The position numbers were made by a program, and so were the translations under genes. This document shows, one piece after another, positions 50,805-61,647 of a stretch of 64,000 nt of DNA. The stretch is from Lachnospiraceae bacterium C6A11. Its GTDB lineage: Bacteria > Bacillota > Clostridia > Lachnospirales > Lachnospiraceae. Position 1 is the first letter of the stretch; every line of letters starts with the position of its first letter. The DNA lies in contig KL370879.1 in the NCBI GenBank assembly GCA_000702245.1, positions 281,443 to 345,442 on the forward strand, given 5' to 3'. Below the pieces are notes generated by a model. The model had not been told where the DNA came from and made no database searches. It worked only from the letters and a program-made list of their open reading frames with translations.

Positions 50805-51737
50805 TTACAATTCAAAGCTGTCGAAGAAATCCTCCTCCGAAGGCTTATTTGCCTCCTTCCATCTGAGGAAGTAAGCCTTCATCTCCGCCTGCTTATCTCC
50901 GAGATCCACTATGGTATCAGTGAAGTTATCATCATTCAGGCATCCGATCTCAACATAGTATTCGTAATACTCCTTCAGATGCCCGAGCTCCTCTTTCATA
51001 ACCTGCCATGCCTCATCCGTCGCGCATCCAACAACATGATCCAGCAGATAGTTCTTATATCTGTCTTCTACCGCCTCCGTTAGACCTGCAGAGTGCAGCA
51101 GTCTGAGGAATGCAGCTCTCGACTTCTTCTTCCTCTTATTCGTAACAAATACATCCAGCGTGCATTCGAGGTCCTCCTCGCCACAGAGGATCATCTCTGC
51201 ATGTCCTTCCTCGTCCGGCTCATCAATAAACTCAAGAAGCCTTCTGTCGAGCCCTTCAAACCATTCATCCGTACCCGCAGTACTGCAGTTCAGAAGGTGC
51301 TCTGTATTTTTCATATTGTATAGCGAGGCAAGAAGTACCGCAGTATCGTCTCTGTCCTTTTCCGGCATAGCAAGCCACTCCTCATCAGGATTTTTCTTCC
51401 TGCTTCTCAGAACAATTCTTTGCAGTCTGTCATCGCCGAGAAATGGCGAGTGCCCCATAGCAATCTTCTTTCTCGGAAGTTCAACAGAGGTCAGCATCCT
51501 GCAATATGAAAAGCTCCATTCAGCAAGCTTTCTGATCGAATCCGGAAGGATCACTGACTTCAGCCTTTTTGAATTCATGAAAGCCTTCTTGTCGATCTTT
51601 CTGACCGGCAGTCCTGCTATCATCTCCGGTATTATTACCTGCTCGTCTTCTCCTGTATATGATGTTATGTTAACTCGGTCTTCCTTTATCACATAATAAA
51701 GTTCACCCTGTGATGTCTTGATCATTTTATCTGACAT
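50805..51737 (-). CDS. BspA-type leucine-rich repeat protein, cytoplasmic
   Basis: A 310-residue protein with no signal peptide. Residues ~20-115 hold about three LRR_5/BspA repeats (VIIPEMIAGLPVRKIDKKAF, LKSVILPDSIRKLAEWSF, LTSVELP). The remaining ~190 residues are acidic and helical, with Trp-Phe-rich and Cys-containing stretches, and match nothing I recognise. ATG 51737 has a GAGGG site; a TTG further up does not. It is the last of three co-oriented genes with an AAA ATPase and a VWA protein, so it probably supplies target recognition. Confidence 0.8.
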   Translation of the reverse strand: MSDKMIKTSQGELYYVIKEDRVNITSYTGEDEQVIIPEMIAGLPVRKIDKKAFMNSKRLKSVILPDSIRKLAEWSFSYCRMLTSVELPRKKIAMGHSPFLGDDRLQRIVLRSRKKNPDEEWLAMPEKDRDDTAVLLASLYNMKNTEHLLNCSTAGTDEWFEGLDRRLLEFIDEPDEEGHAEMILCGEEDLECTLDVFVTNKRKKKSRAAFLRLLHSAGLTEAVEDRYKNYLLDHVVGCATDEAWQVMKEELGHLKEYYEYYVEIGCLNDDNFTDTIVDLGDKQAEMKAYFLRWKEANKPSEEDFFDSFEL

Positions 51738-51829
51738 ATGATCCCTCAATTCTTCTTTATTCTTGTCAGCTGTGTATCATCCACCGAACTCTCTCCGGTA
51801 AAATACACTTTCTTTATTATACTCGCTTA

Positions 51830-53353
51830 TCAGATATCCAGCTCAAGTATTTCCTGCTTGATAGCATCCTGCCTCTCTGTAAGCATAAGCGTCTCGCTGG
51901 CCCTTGTATAGTCCTCTGAACCAAACTGCGCTATAAATCTTGAAGAGTTCTCATTGACGGTAAGCTCCGTAACAAGCAGGAGCATCTCGTTGCCTTCCTC
52001 AAAGGCCTTCTCCACATAACTGAAGAGGTTATGCATCCTGTCCTTGGTGCTCTGAACGTCCGCTCTCATGCTGCTCACTTCGCTGTCATAGTTCTTCTTA
52101 ACAATATCAAATGCCTCGCCCGGCTCCTTTATCAGAGAACCCTCAGCCACGATTTCTTTAACCATCTTATTAAGCTGATCACTGAGTCTTCTCAGCTTTC
52201 TCTTATCCTTATCCGAAAGCGAGTTGGCCTTTGCCAGCTTTTCCATCTTATTTTTCTCATCCTCAGAACACTTCTCCAGGAATGAGATAACGTCGGAAGC
52301 CGTGGTGTATTTTGCAGTATTTTCCTTAAGCTGCTTCAGAAGCTTCAGAAGCTCCGAAAGATAATCAGTCTTCTCCATGACATCGCTGATCTCGGCCTCT
52401 ATCCTGTCCATGAGCATCCCGAGAACCGAAAGCCTCTCATCAAAGCCCGCTCTCTTGCTCCTTGCAAATGCGCTTTCCGGCGGATTGCCTTCAAGTATAT
52501 CGTCAAGCCTGTAGTCTCTCTTGTATTTGTTATAGAGGTCGTAGTAGGCTGTGAATTCCTTTACGATCTTATCATTTCTGATATACTGACCAACCAGCGT
52601 CTCATCCACCGCCAGATTCTTCTCATTGTAAAGTCCGAGTATGGTTGAAAGATCCTCCCAGCCTCTGGCAGTCACATATGAACGGCCTTTCGTGGTCATC
52701 TCCATATGGTAGAAATAATCTTTATGTATCTCGAGAAAGCTTGTAACCTCGCTCCTCACATTATTCTCCTTAGCGTATCGCTTCCAGGTGTCGTAATCAG
52801 CCTCAACCGTCAGGACCTTCAGTCTGTCCATGGTAACAACGTCAAATTCGCGCACGCTCTTATTATACTCAGGTGGGTTTCCGGCGGTGACGATAACCCA
52901 GCCGTCAGGAACCCTGTGTTTTCCAAACACCTTATACTGTAGGAACTGCAGCATCGATGGCGCCAGTGTCTCAGAAACGCAGTTGATCTCATCCAGGAAA
53001 AGGATGCCCTCCTTAACGTCCGACTCACGCATGACTGAATAAATAGACGCGATTATCTCACTCATGGTATATTCTGATACATCATATTCCATCCCCTCGT
53101 AGCTCTCATGCTTTATGAAAGGAAGACCCAGCGCCGACTGTCTGGTGTGGTGTGTCATAGAGTAAGAAACAAGCGCTATCCCCAGCTCGGCTGCGATCTG
53201 CTCCATGATGGCTGTCTTGCCTATTCCCGGCGCCCCAAGGAGAAATATAGGTCTCTGCCTTACCACCGGTATCCTGTACTCGCCCCACTCATCCTTCATA
53301 AGGTATAAGCCAACGTCGTTCTTTATATAATTCTTCGCCTGATTTATGTTCAT
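51830..53353 (-). CDS. AAA+ ATPase of a VWA-linked system (MoxR-like) with long coiled coil
   Basis: A 507-residue ATPase. Walker A is LGAPGIGKTA, Walker B is GILFLDEINCVSETLAPSM, and the sensor segment is IVTAGNPPEYNKSV. The C-terminal half (about 330-470) is charged coiled coil, much longer than in ordinary MoxR. The start at 53353 has GGAGG nine bases upstream. It is flanked by the DUF2201-type VWA gene (74 bp) and the LRR gene (92 bp), all in the same direction. Confidence 0.9.
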   Translation of the reverse strand: MNINQAKNYIKNDVGLYLMKDEWGEYRIPVVRQRPIFLLGAPGIGKTAIMEQIAAELGIALVSYSMTHHTRQSALGLPFIKHESYEGMEYDVSEYTMSEIIASIYSVMRESDVKEGILFLDEINCVSETLAPSMLQFLQYKVFGKHRVPDGWVIVTAGNPPEYNKSVREFDVVTMDRLKVLTVEADYDTWKRYAKENNVRSEVTSFLEIHKDYFYHMEMTTKGRSYVTARGWEDLSTILGLYNEKNLAVDETLVGQYIRNDKIVKEFTAYYDLYNKYKRDYRLDDILEGNPPESAFARSKRAGFDERLSVLGMLMDRIEAEISDVMEKTDYLSELLKLLKQLKENTAKYTTASDVISFLEKCSEDEKNKMEKLAKANSLSDKDKRKLRRLSDQLNKMVKEIVAEGSLIKEPGEAFDIVKKNYDSEVSSMRADVQSTKDRMHNLFSYVEKAFEEGNEMLLLVTELTVNENSSRFIAQFGSEDYTRASETLMLTERQDAIKQEILELDI

Positions 53354-53427
53354 TCTGCTATGCCTCCACACTCATTTATCTATTCGTCCGTGAGCCTCTT
53401 TTATCTATATCAGTTTCTCAATTATTA

Positions 53428-54837
53428 CTATCTTACTGTTTCATCCGTACGGTCATCTTCTGCCTGCTTTACGGCTTCAGCCTGCCTCTTCTCCTGCTCC
53501 AGTCGTATCATCTCAGCTTCAAGCTCCTCCGGCTGCAATATGATCTTATACGCCCAGACAGGCGGCTTCGGTGCAAGATCATCCTCCGCAAGAAACGCAA
53601 ACATTACATCGTAGTCCGGCATCTTCTCCGGATAATCTCCGTAGCCATCTGTAAAATATATCAGCCCCTTCAGATTCTCAAATTCGCCCTTTGCTATCAG
53701 CTCGTCAACATATTTGAAGACAGGCCTGAAATCGGTAGTTCCGAAGCCCTTCAGTTTGAAGCTTCTGCAGAACTCCTCAAATTCATCATTATTCGTTATC
53801 TTTGTGTCCTGCCTTATCTGATTGTCGCACTGTATGATATGTATATTTACCTCTGTGAAGAAGTTATCCCTGCTCTTAAGTATGCTGTAGGTTTTCTTCA
53901 GGAAGGTCTCCACGACCGCACCCTTGCACGATGCAGAGGTATCAAGCGCTATGATAAACTCCCGCACCTTCTTCGAATCTCTGTATTCCAGCGGCTCGAT
54001 AAGCGGCATATTTCCGTATTGTTCCAGACCATAGGTATAATAAATATAGTCGAACTCGTCGTCACTCTGCCTGATATCCTCTCCGCTGGTCATGAATCTT
54101 TGTAGCAGCTCGGAGTAATCGTATTTTTCTCTGGTAGCATCTGAAAGGCTCGCCTCCATCTCCTCGTTGGCAATTCCACCCTTCGAGAAGTTCTTCAGAT
54201 CCGTCTTAACTCTCTGGCTTATCCTCTGCCATTTCTCAAGCTGAATACTGATTTCCTGCTTCTTCCTCCAATATATATGTTCATCCTTATGAAACAGGAC
54301 AAACCACCTTATCTTGCCCGCCTCGGATATATCATAGGTCCTGAGGTATTTATAAACCTTTTCGGCCGTGAGTCCGTGGCAGAGCCTCTTTATCGTTCTC
54401 AGCTCCTCTGCCGCCTCAATATCCTTCTCAACCTTGAAGGATGGATTGTCAAGGGATATTATCGATGCCTCAACCGCTATGTCAGCCGCAAAGTCCCAGA
54501 GCACCTTATCCAGCTTATCATAACTGAAAGGATGGAAAAATAACAGATGCAGCAGCATGTGCAGATAGGTCCTGGTCACAAGTGACGGCTCTGTTTTATA
54601 GGTCTGAAGCACCCAGACCGGATCATAATATATATACTGTCCGTCCGTTGCCATGCCTCCGCCGGCCGCCTCATTCTTATTCTTGATATCCTTCTTCGCT
54701 ATAACCTTTGCCTCTGCAAGGGCAATATCAAGAAAACGAAGGCTTACAGCTATACGGTCTCTCGCAATATCCATAACCTTCTTCGCAAGTTCTTCGATCT
54801 TTATATCCTTTTCACTTTTCTTTTCCGAACCCGCCAT
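53428..54837 (-). CDS. DUF2201-type putative metallopeptidase with VWA-like domain
   Basis: A 469-residue soluble protein. Its N-terminal ~290 residues match the DUF2201 N domain, with a HMLLHLLFFHP helix in place of a regular HExxH zinc site, so catalysis is doubtful. The C-terminal VWA-like domain (~290-430) has a MIDAS DTSAS and FTDGYGDYP. A charged coiled tail closes it. Such proteins are partners of MoxR-type ATPases, and the next gene is one. A GGGAG site precedes the ATG. Confidence 0.88.
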   Translation of the reverse strand: MAGSEKKSEKDIKIEELAKKVMDIARDRIAVSLRFLDIALAEAKVIAKKDIKNKNEAAGGGMATDGQYIYYDPVWVLQTYKTEPSLVTRTYLHMLLHLLFFHPFSYDKLDKVLWDFAADIAVEASIISLDNPSFKVEKDIEAAEELRTIKRLCHGLTAEKVYKYLRTYDISEAGKIRWFVLFHKDEHIYWRKKQEISIQLEKWQRISQRVKTDLKNFSKGGIANEEMEASLSDATREKYDYSELLQRFMTSGEDIRQSDDEFDYIYYTYGLEQYGNMPLIEPLEYRDSKKVREFIIALDTSASCKGAVVETFLKKTYSILKSRDNFFTEVNIHIIQCDNQIRQDTKITNNDEFEEFCRSFKLKGFGTTDFRPVFKYVDELIAKGEFENLKGLIYFTDGYGDYPEKMPDYDVMFAFLAEDDLAPKPPVWAYKIILQPEELEAEMIRLEQEKRQAEAVKQAEDDRTDETVR

Positions 54838-54977
54838 CCTTATTCTCCCGAATTCACTATCAAATATCTATCTTTATTATTATACCATTTTTACCCATGC
54901 TCTGACCATCTTAAAATACATATTATTTACTACGTGGTTGTGCGCTCTACCTCGCCCATCGATTTATTATCTGCGTA

Positions 54978-55006
54978 AAATAAGGGCGGTGCTTTCGCGC
55001 CGCCCT
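54978..55006 (-). terminator. Terminator of the OatA-like gene
   Basis: AGGGCGGCGC pairs with GCACCGCCCT, followed on the minus strand by TTATTTT, 14 bp after the stop codon. Confidence 0.8.
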
Positions 55007-55020
55007 GAAGTAATTCATAT

Positions 55021-56754
55021 TTATTTAGCTGTAGTACTTATCAACTTTGCAAGTGCCTCAAGGCCTTCCTCTGAGAGATAGAATCCGTCATGAACGTATT
55101 CCGGCTTCTCCTGAACCGCCTTGTTCCAGTCGATAATATTTACGTTATCATTTGCATCTGCAAGCTTCTGGATTGTATCATTTACATCCTTCTCGTAATC
55201 ACGATTGCTTGCGTAAATATTTATCCAGTATATTCTTCTGTTCTTGCCGATAGCATCTATCATCTCCTGGCCGGTCTCCTGATCAAACGGACCGTTTGTA
55301 CCAAGCTCGATAACAACTACGTCTCTGAGATTACCTGCCTCAATAAGATCCTTTGCTACATACGAGCCATCGTATACCTGACGGTTCTGATTTGAATCAA
55401 TGTATATTTCCGGCATGGTCTCAAGGATATGATCCTGAGCACCCTCAAGTATGAAGTCACCGATGATAGTAACCTTAGATGAATCAACCGCCTTAGGCGC
55501 CTCAGTTGTAGCCTCAGTAGTCGCCTGAGTTGTAGGAGCTTCTGTTGTGGTTGCTTCAGTAGTGATCTCAGTGGTTGTCTCCTTCTCCTTCTTCTCTTCA
55601 TTATCCGAAGAAGATGCGCTAACGATAAGTCCGATAAATCCAACTATCATGAGGATTCCATGCACAACGAGCGGCAACAGCTTAATCACCGTCTTCGTAA
55701 TATCACCACCGATATTCGATCTTGCGATGCTCTCCTTGATGCTTGCAACATTTATAAAGTGTACAACCTTATAAAGCAGATATGTAAGGGCAAGTATTAT
55801 AATAACAAGTATTATCCTTGCCGGAACCTCTACCCAGTTTTTGTTAACAAATATATATGTGCAGGCAATAAAGCTTATAACAAACTCCAGCCACATCTTA
55901 CCAAGTGCTTTAAGGAAGCCCTTATCGATCACAGTGCCGATCTTCAGGTAAGAGGCAGTTGCATACCATACCATAACACCCATAGCAAGTGTAACTTCAA
56001 TAACGCCAAATCTTGAAAGAACAGACTCGCCTGTATAGAATATCTCTCCTATCAGTACAAGAACTGCCGCAACGATGAAGGCAAAAAGCCTGTTTCTCTT
56101 ATATTCCTGCGGAAGTCCTGAGTATTTAAGCTTTTTCTTGTATATAAGCGCCGCAAGCATACCGATAAGGTATGGATATATAGTAATAATCGATTCATTA
56201 ATAAATGCTGATGCAACAGCGTCAATCACGATTACGATGGCAAGAAATACATTCGATGCCATAGGTCCGCTTTTATCAGCAATCTTGTTCCATATAAAGA
56301 AAATAAGAGGAAATACGAGGAAAAATACGGTAAAACCAAGAACAACATTCATGATCTCACGGCCAAGTGACCTTGTAACACTATGTACAAGTATTGTCGC
56401 AACACCACAAAATGCAAAGAGGAGCACGATCACTTCCAGATAATAGGTCTTGATCCTCTTGATATAGAATTCAGGAACGTTATAACGCTCCTTACGCATA
56501 AGGCTGACCGCCGTAACAGTCGTGATGTAACCAAGCACAACATAGAACATATTAAATATGAGCATACCGCCCTTAAATACATCCGGAATAAGCAATGCAA
56601 AAAGTGCAACGATGACAGCTATACCCCTAAGGCTGTCAAGTCCCCTGTTTTTTGCAGGCTTTTTCTGCCCTTTTTTCGGTCTGATCTCTTCATTTATAGC
56701 GGCTGTATCCGCAACATCCTGGTCATTTGTATTGAATGAATACTGATCGTCCAT
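55021..56754 (-). CDS. OatA-like membrane protein with apparently dead acyltransferase and SGNH domains
   Basis: A 577-residue protein. About eleven helices (residues ~40-395) form an acyltransferase-3 fold (GLDSLRGIAVIVALFALL), where the usual catalytic His after the first helix (FYH-type) is replaced by Ala. A Thr/Glu-rich linker (TTEITTEATTTEAP) leads to a C-terminal SGNH-like domain. There the GDS nucleophile is GDF (VTIIGDFILEG) and the DxxH catalytic His is Tyr (DGFYLSEEG). Active OatA O-acetylates peptidoglycan. This copy looks inactive by motif, or uses other residues. AGGAGG precedes the ATG. Confidence 0.85.
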   Translation of the reverse strand: MDDQYSFNTNDQDVADTAAINEEIRPKKGQKKPAKNRGLDSLRGIAVIVALFALLIPDVFKGGMLIFNMFYVVLGYITTVTAVSLMRKERYNVPEFYIKRIKTYYLEVIVLLFAFCGVATILVHSVTRSLGREIMNVVLGFTVFFLVFPLIFFIWNKIADKSGPMASNVFLAIVIVIDAVASAFINESIITIYPYLIGMLAALIYKKKLKYSGLPQEYKRNRLFAFIVAAVLVLIGEIFYTGESVLSRFGVIEVTLAMGVMVWYATASYLKIGTVIDKGFLKALGKMWLEFVISFIACTYIFVNKNWVEVPARIILVIIILALTYLLYKVVHFINVASIKESIARSNIGGDITKTVIKLLPLVVHGILMIVGFIGLIVSASSSDNEEKKEKETTTEITTEATTTEAPTTQATTEATTEAPKAVDSSKVTIIGDFILEGAQDHILETMPEIYIDSNQNRQVYDGSYVAKDLIEAGNLRDVVVIELGTNGPFDQETGQEMIDAIGKNRRIYWINIYASNRDYEKDVNDTIQKLADANDNVNIIDWNKAVQEKPEYVHDGFYLSEEGLEALAKLISTTAK

Positions 56755-56881
56755 CGTAACCTCCTAACGTAAAGTCCAAAATACCTTCTTATACTATATA
56801 GCAAAACTGCAAAAATTTAAAGTGGAAATTTGCATATTTTGTTAAAACTTTATGAAGAAACCACTATATTTTGCTTTATAT

Positions 56882-56914
56882 AAAAAAAACCGCACGGCGA
56901 ACACCGTGCGGTTT
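56882..56914 (-). terminator. Terminator of the str operon (after tuf)
   Basis: An 11-bp perfect stem (AAACCGCACGG and its complement) with a 6-nt loop, followed on the minus strand by T8. A textbook strong terminator. Confidence 0.95.
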
Positions 56915-56929
56915 GATAATCATTATTTA

Positions 56930-58117
56930 TTACTCAATGATTGATACAACTGATCCAGAACCAACTGTTCTACCACCCTCACGGATAGCGAATCTAAGTC
57001 CCTGCTCCATAGCTACTGGATGGATAAGTTCGATTGTCATCTCAACGTTATCACCAGGCATGCACATCTCTGTACCAGCTGGAAGGTTGCAGACACCAGT
57101 TACGTCTGTTGTTCTGAAGTAGAACTGTGGACGATAGTTGTTGAAGAATGGAGTATGACGTCCACCCTCGTCCTTTGTAAGAACGTAAACCTGAGCTGTG
57201 AACTTCTTGTGGCATGTTACTGAACCCGGCTTAGCGAGAACCTGTCCCTTTTCAACTTCGTCACGGTTTACACCACGAAGAAGTGCACCGATGTTATCAC
57301 CAGCACGTGCCTCATCAAGCATCTTTCTGAACATCTCGATACCAGTTACAACTGTCTTCTTAACGTCTTCCTTGATACCAAGGATCTCAAGCTCTTCGTT
57401 AAGGTGAAGTGTACCACGCTCTACTCTACCTGTAGCAACTGTACCACGACCTGTGATTGTGAATACGTCCTCAACAGGCATAAGGAAAGGCTTATCTGTA
57501 TCACGCTCTGGAGTTGGGATGTACTCATCAACAGTCTTCATGAGCTCCATAACCTTGTCGCCCCACTCGCCGTTTGGATCCTCAAGAGCCTTAAGAGCTG
57601 AACCCTGGATAATTGGGCAACCCTCGAAACCATACTCCTCAAGTACTTCTGTAACTTCCATCTCAACGAGCTCGATAAGCTCTGGGTCGTCAACCATGTC
57701 GCACTTGTTAAGGAATACTACGATATATGGAACGTTAACCTGACGTGCAAGAAGGATGTGCTCCTTTGTCTGAGCCATAACACCGTCTGTAGCAGCTACA
57801 ACAAGGATAGCGCCGTCCATCTGAGCAGCACCAGTGATCATGTTCTTTACATAGTCAGCATGGCCTGGGCAGTCAACGTGTGCATAGTGTCTGTTTTCTG
57901 TCTCATACTCAACGTGAGCTGTAGAGATTGTGATACCTCTTTCTCTCTCTTCTGGAGCCTTATCAATGTTAGCGAAATCAACTGCTGCATTTCCTGCTAC
58001 TCTCTCAGAAAGTACCTTTGTAATAGCAGCTGTAAGAGTTGTTTTACCATGGTCTACGTGTCCGATAGTACCAATGTTACAATGTGGCTTTGTTCTTTCG
58101 AATTTTGCTTTTGCCAT
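56930..58117 (-). CDS. tuf: Elongation factor Tu
   Basis: A 395-residue GTPase that delivers aminoacyl-tRNA to the ribosome. G motifs: [32 protein letters not shown]. The switch-I and C-terminal beta-barrels ([27 protein letters not shown]) are complete. AGGAGG precedes the ATG. It is the last gene of the rpsL-rpsG-fusA-tuf order with its own terminator. Confidence 0.99.
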   Translation of the reverse strand: MAKAKFERTKPHCNIGTIGHVDHGKTTLTAAITKVLSERVAGNAAVDFANIDKAPEERERGITISTAHVEYETENRHYAHVDCPGHADYVKNMITGAAQMDGAILVVAATDGVMAQTKEHILLARQVNVPYIVVFLNKCDMVDDPELIELVEMEVTEVLEEYGFEGCPIIQGSALKALEDPNGEWGDKVMELMKTVDEYIPTPERDTDKPFLMPVEDVFTITGRGTVATGRVERGTLHLNEELEILGIKEDVKKTVVTGIEMFRKMLDEARAGDNIGALLRGVNRDEVEKGQVLAKPGSVTCHKKFTAQVYVLTKDEGGRHTPFFNNYRPQFYFRTTDVTGVCNLPAGTEMCMPGDNVEMTIELIHPVAMEQGLRFAIREGGRTVGSGSVVSIIE

Positions 58118-58240
58118 TTTTTAAATTCCTCCTTAAATCTGCCCCCCTTGGGACATTCTTTACAGTCTGAAACATATTATATTAGAAATCCGAAAAAGTT
58201 TCAAGATTTTTTATAAATGTTTCTATATATTTCTAGTATA

Positions 58241-60382
58241 TTACTTCTTTGCGTTGAGAACCTTCTCCTGTACTGACTTAGGAGCCTGCTCATACTTCTC
58301 AAAGAACATTGAGTAGTTACCACGACCCTGTGTTCTTGAACGAAGGTCTGTAGAATAACCGAACATCTCAGAAAGTGGTACATAAGCCTTTACAAGCTTA
58401 CCATTACCAACATCTTCCATACCCTCGATCTGTCCACGACGTGAGTTAAGGTCACCGATAACATCACCCATGTAATCAGCCGGCATAGTTACCTCAACCT
58501 TCATGATAGGCTCAAGAAGAACAGCATTACCCTTCTGCATAGCTTCCTTGAATGCCATAGAACCGGCAATGTGGAATGCCATTTCAGATGAGTCTACTTC
58601 ATGGTATGAACCATCATAAACTGTTGCAGAAACACCGAGTACAGGGAAGCCTGCAAGGATACCTGCCTGAGCAGCCTCTTCGATACCTTCACCGATAGCT
58701 GGGATGTATTCCTTAGGGATACTACCACCAACAACTGTAGACTCAAACTTGAATGTCTCTTCACCGTTTGGATCCATTGGCTCGAACTTAACCTTACAAT
58801 GTCCGTACTGTCCACGTCCACCTGACTGCTTAGCATACTTAGAATCGATGTCAACAGCCTTTGTGAATGTTTCCTTATAAGCAACCTGAGGTGCACCTAC
58901 GTTAGCCTCTACCTTGAACTCACGAAGAAGTCTGTCAACGATGATCTCAAGATGGAGCTCGCCCATTCCGGCGATGATTGTCTGACCTGTTTCCTGATCT
59001 GTATGTGTTCTGAATGTAGGATCCTCTTCAGCAAGCTTTGAAAGTGCTGTAGCAAGCTTATCCTGACCATCCTTTGTCTTAGGCTCGATAGCGAGCTCGA
59101 TAACAGGCTCAGGGAATACCATTGACTCAAGGATAACCGGATGCTGATCATCACAGATTGTATCACCTGTAGTTGTATTCTTAAGACCTACAACTGCAGC
59201 GATATCTCCTGAGTAAACAGTTTCGATATCTGTACGGTCATTAGCGTGCATCTGAACGATACGTCCAACACGCTCCTTGTGATTCTTAGTTGCGTTAAGA
59301 ACATAAGAACCCTTATTTAACTTACCAGAGTAAACTCTGATGAAAGCAAGCTTTCCAACGAATGGGTCAGCAACGATCTTGAATGCAAGTGCTGCAAATG
59401 GCTCACTGTCAGAAGACTTCTTGATAACTTCATTTCCGTCAAGGTCAACACCCTTGATATCAGGGATGTCAACTGGAGATGGCATATACTCTATAACGGC
59501 ATCGATAAGCTTCTGGATACCCTTGTTCTGATGTGCAGAACCGCAGCATACAGGAACAACTCTTGACTTCTCACCCTCTGCTGTATCGATAGCTTCACAA
59601 GTACCCTTACGAAGAGCAGCTTTAAGCTGATCAACTGTAGGTACTTCACCCTCAAGGTAAGCCATCATGAGTTCATCATCAAGCTCGCAGCATGATTCAA
59701 CGAGCTTCTCATGCCATTCCTCAGCGAGATCCTTGTAATCATCACGGATATCAACTATAGAAATGTCCTTACCCTCATGATCATTATAGAGGTATTCCTT
59801 CATCTCAAAGAGGTCGATAATTCCTTCAAAATAATCCTCTTTACCGATTGGAAGGTTTATAACGACTGGCTTCTTACCAAGTCTTGTTTTGATCTCTTCT
59901 ACTGTGTTGTAGAAGTTTGCACCAAGGATATCCATCTTGTTAACGAATGCCATTCTTGGTACGTGATATGTATCAGCCTGACGCCATACGTTCTCAGACT
60001 GTGGCTCAACACCGCCCTTAGCGTCAAATACACCAACGGCACCATCAAGTACGCGGAGTGAACGCTCAACTTCTACTGTGAAGTCAACGTGACCCGGAGT
60101 ATCGATGATATTGATACGATGCTCAAGTGCACCGGCCTTTGGCTTAGTCTGCTCCTGAAGTGTCCAGTGGCAGGTTGTAGCGGCTGATGTGATAGTGATA
60201 CCTCTCTCCTGCTCCTGCTCCATCCAGTCCATGGTAGCAGTACCTTCGTAGGTCTCACCGATCTTATGATTTACACCGGTATAGTAAAGAATTCTTTCAG
60301 TAAGAGTTGTCTTACCGGCATCAATATGTGCCATAATACCGATGTTACGAGTTCTATCGAGTGGATATTCTCTTCCAGCCAA
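58241..60382 (-). CDS. fusA: Elongation factor G
   Basis: A 713-residue translocase GTPase with [26 protein letters not shown] and [10 protein letters not shown], and full domains II to V ([23 protein letters not shown]). The start codon is TTG at 60382, preceded by AGGAGG nearby. It lies 72 bp after rpsG in the normal str order and 123 bp before tuf. Confidence 0.99.
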   Translation of the reverse strand: MAGREYPLDRTRNIGIMAHIDAGKTTLTERILYYTGVNHKIGETYEGTATMDWMEQEQERGITITSAATTCHWTLQEQTKPKAGALEHRINIIDTPGHVDFTVEVERSLRVLDGAVGVFDAKGGVEPQSENVWRQADTYHVPRMAFVNKMDILGANFYNTVEEIKTRLGKKPVVINLPIGKEDYFEGIIDLFEMKEYLYNDHEGKDISIVDIRDDYKDLAEEWHEKLVESCCELDDELMMAYLEGEVPTVDQLKAALRKGTCEAIDTAEGEKSRVVPVCCGSAHQNKGIQKLIDAVIEYMPSPVDIPDIKGVDLDGNEVIKKSSDSEPFAALAFKIVADPFVGKLAFIRVYSGKLNKGSYVLNATKNHKERVGRIVQMHANDRTDIETVYSGDIAAVVGLKNTTTGDTICDDQHPVILESMVFPEPVIELAIEPKTKDGQDKLATALSKLAEEDPTFRTHTDQETGQTIIAGMGELHLEIIVDRLLREFKVEANVGAPQVAYKETFTKAVDIDSKYAKQSGGRGQYGHCKVKFEPMDPNGEETFKFESTVVGGSIPKEYIPAIGEGIEEAAQAGILAGFPVLGVSATVYDGSYHEVDSSEMAFHIAGSMAFKEAMQKGNAVLLEPIMKVEVTMPADYMGDVIGDLNSRRGQIEGMEDVGNGKLVKAYVPLSEMFGYSTDLRSRTQGRGNYSMFFEKYEQAPKSVQEKVLNAKK

Positions 60383-60454
60383 GGCTTTTTCCTCCTTGTT
60401 AATAATATAAACAATATTCCAGGGCGGACTCCCGCCCGAAACCTAAAATGCAGA

Positions 60455-60925
60455 TTAGAATCTGTAATGAGCAAATGCCTTGTTTGCCTCTGCCATTCTG
60501 TGCATTTCTTCTTTTCTCTTAACAGATGCGCCTGTGTTGTTAGATGCATCTATAAGCTCTGCAGCAAGTCTTTCTTCCATTGTCTTCTCAGTTCTCTGAC
60601 GTGAGAAATTTGTGATCCAACGAAGTCCGAGAGCCTGTCTTCTGTCAGGTCTTACATCGATAGGTACCTGATATGTAGCACCACCGATACGTCTAGCCTT
60701 AACCTCGAGAAGAGGCATAACGTTGTTCATTGCTGCTTCAAATACTTCTACAGGCTCCTTGCCTGTCTGCTCTTTGATACGGTCAAATGCGCCGTAAACT
60801 ATCTTCTGAGCAACACCCTTCTTACCATCAAGCATGATGTTGTTGATAAGACGTGTTACAACCTTGTTATTGTAAATTGGATCCGCTAAAACGTCTCTCT
60901 TTACGACATGTCCCTTACGTGGCAC
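60455..60925 (-). CDS. rpsG: Ribosomal protein S7
   Basis: A 156-residue primary 16S-binding protein of the 30S head with [38 protein letters not shown] and [20 protein letters not shown]. It starts with GTG at 60925 behind AGGAGGG. The 188-bp gap to rpsL is free of genes. It is followed by fusA. Confidence 0.98.
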   Translation of the reverse strand: MPRKGHVVKRDVLADPIYNNKVVTRLINNIMLDGKKGVAQKIVYGAFDRIKEQTGKEPVEVFEAAMNNVMPLLEVKARRIGGATYQVPIDVRPDRRQALGLRWITNFSRQRTEKTMEERLAAELIDASNNTGASVKRKEEMHRMAEANKAFAHYRF

Positions 60926-61113
60926 GGTTCTTCCCTCCTTAATAATAATTAATTCTTAGGTACTCACATTCACCCTGCATCTGCCCCGCGGTCCTTGTAC
61001 CTCAAAATCCGCAGTACTTATCAGATGTTTATATGAATGTGTTCGTGCTGTGTATATGGCAAAATGAAAATCATGCCTAACCAGCACTTAACAGAAAAAA
61101 CTGTCAATATGGA

Positions 61114-61533
61114 TTACTTAGCATCCTTAGGACGCTTAGCACCATACTTTGAACGTGCCTGACGTCTCTTAGCAACACCTGCTGTATCAAGAGTACCACG
61201 GATAATGTGATATCTTGTACCAGGAAGGTCCTTTACTCTACCACCACGGATAAGAACAACGCTGTGCTCCTGAAGGTTGTGACCTTCACCCGGGATGTAG
61301 CTAGTTACTTCGATACCATTTGAGAGACGTACTCTCGCGATCTTACGAAGAGCTGAGTTAGGCTTCTTAGGTGTAGCTGTCTTAACTGCTGTACAAACTC
61401 CTCTCTTCTGTGGAGAGCTTGCATCGATTGGTCTCTTCTTGAGTGAGTTAAAGCTTCTCTGAAGAGCTGGTGCAGTAGACTTCTTAACAGCTGTCTGTCT
61501 TCCTTTTCTAACTAACTGGTTAAATGTAGGCAT
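61114..61533 (-). CDS. rpsL: Ribosomal protein S12
   Basis: A 139-residue decoding-centre protein with [13 protein letters not shown], the [21 protein letters not shown] segment (split here at 20 residues) and [25 protein letters not shown]. The Lys of TPKKPNS and KDLPG that matter for streptomycin sensitivity are wild-type. AGGAGG precedes the ATG. Confidence 0.98.
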   Translation of the reverse strand: MPTFNQLVRKGRQTAVKKSTAPALQRSFNSLKKRPIDASSPQKRGVCTAVKTATPKKPNSALRKIARVRLSNGIEVTSYIPGEGHNLQEHSVVLIRGGRVKDLPGTRYHIIRGTLDTAGVAKRRQARSKYGAKRPKDAK

Positions 61534-61565
61534 GTTTTCACCTCCTATTCTAAAATAAATTAAAT

Positions 61566-61592
61566 CAAGGCATGCAATTTACGCATGCCTTG
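61566..61592 (-). terminator. Terminator after rpoC
   Basis: A perfect 10-bp stem (CAAGGCATGC and its complement, 7-nt loop) followed on the minus strand by ATTTAATTTATTTTAG. It lies between rpoC and rpsL; the U-tract is broken, so some readthrough into the str genes is likely. Confidence 0.7.
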
Positions 61593-61647
61593 ATATTATA
61601 TATTTTCGCCCAACAAGTGTCAAGCATTTTCTTTTGATGAAGTTTTA

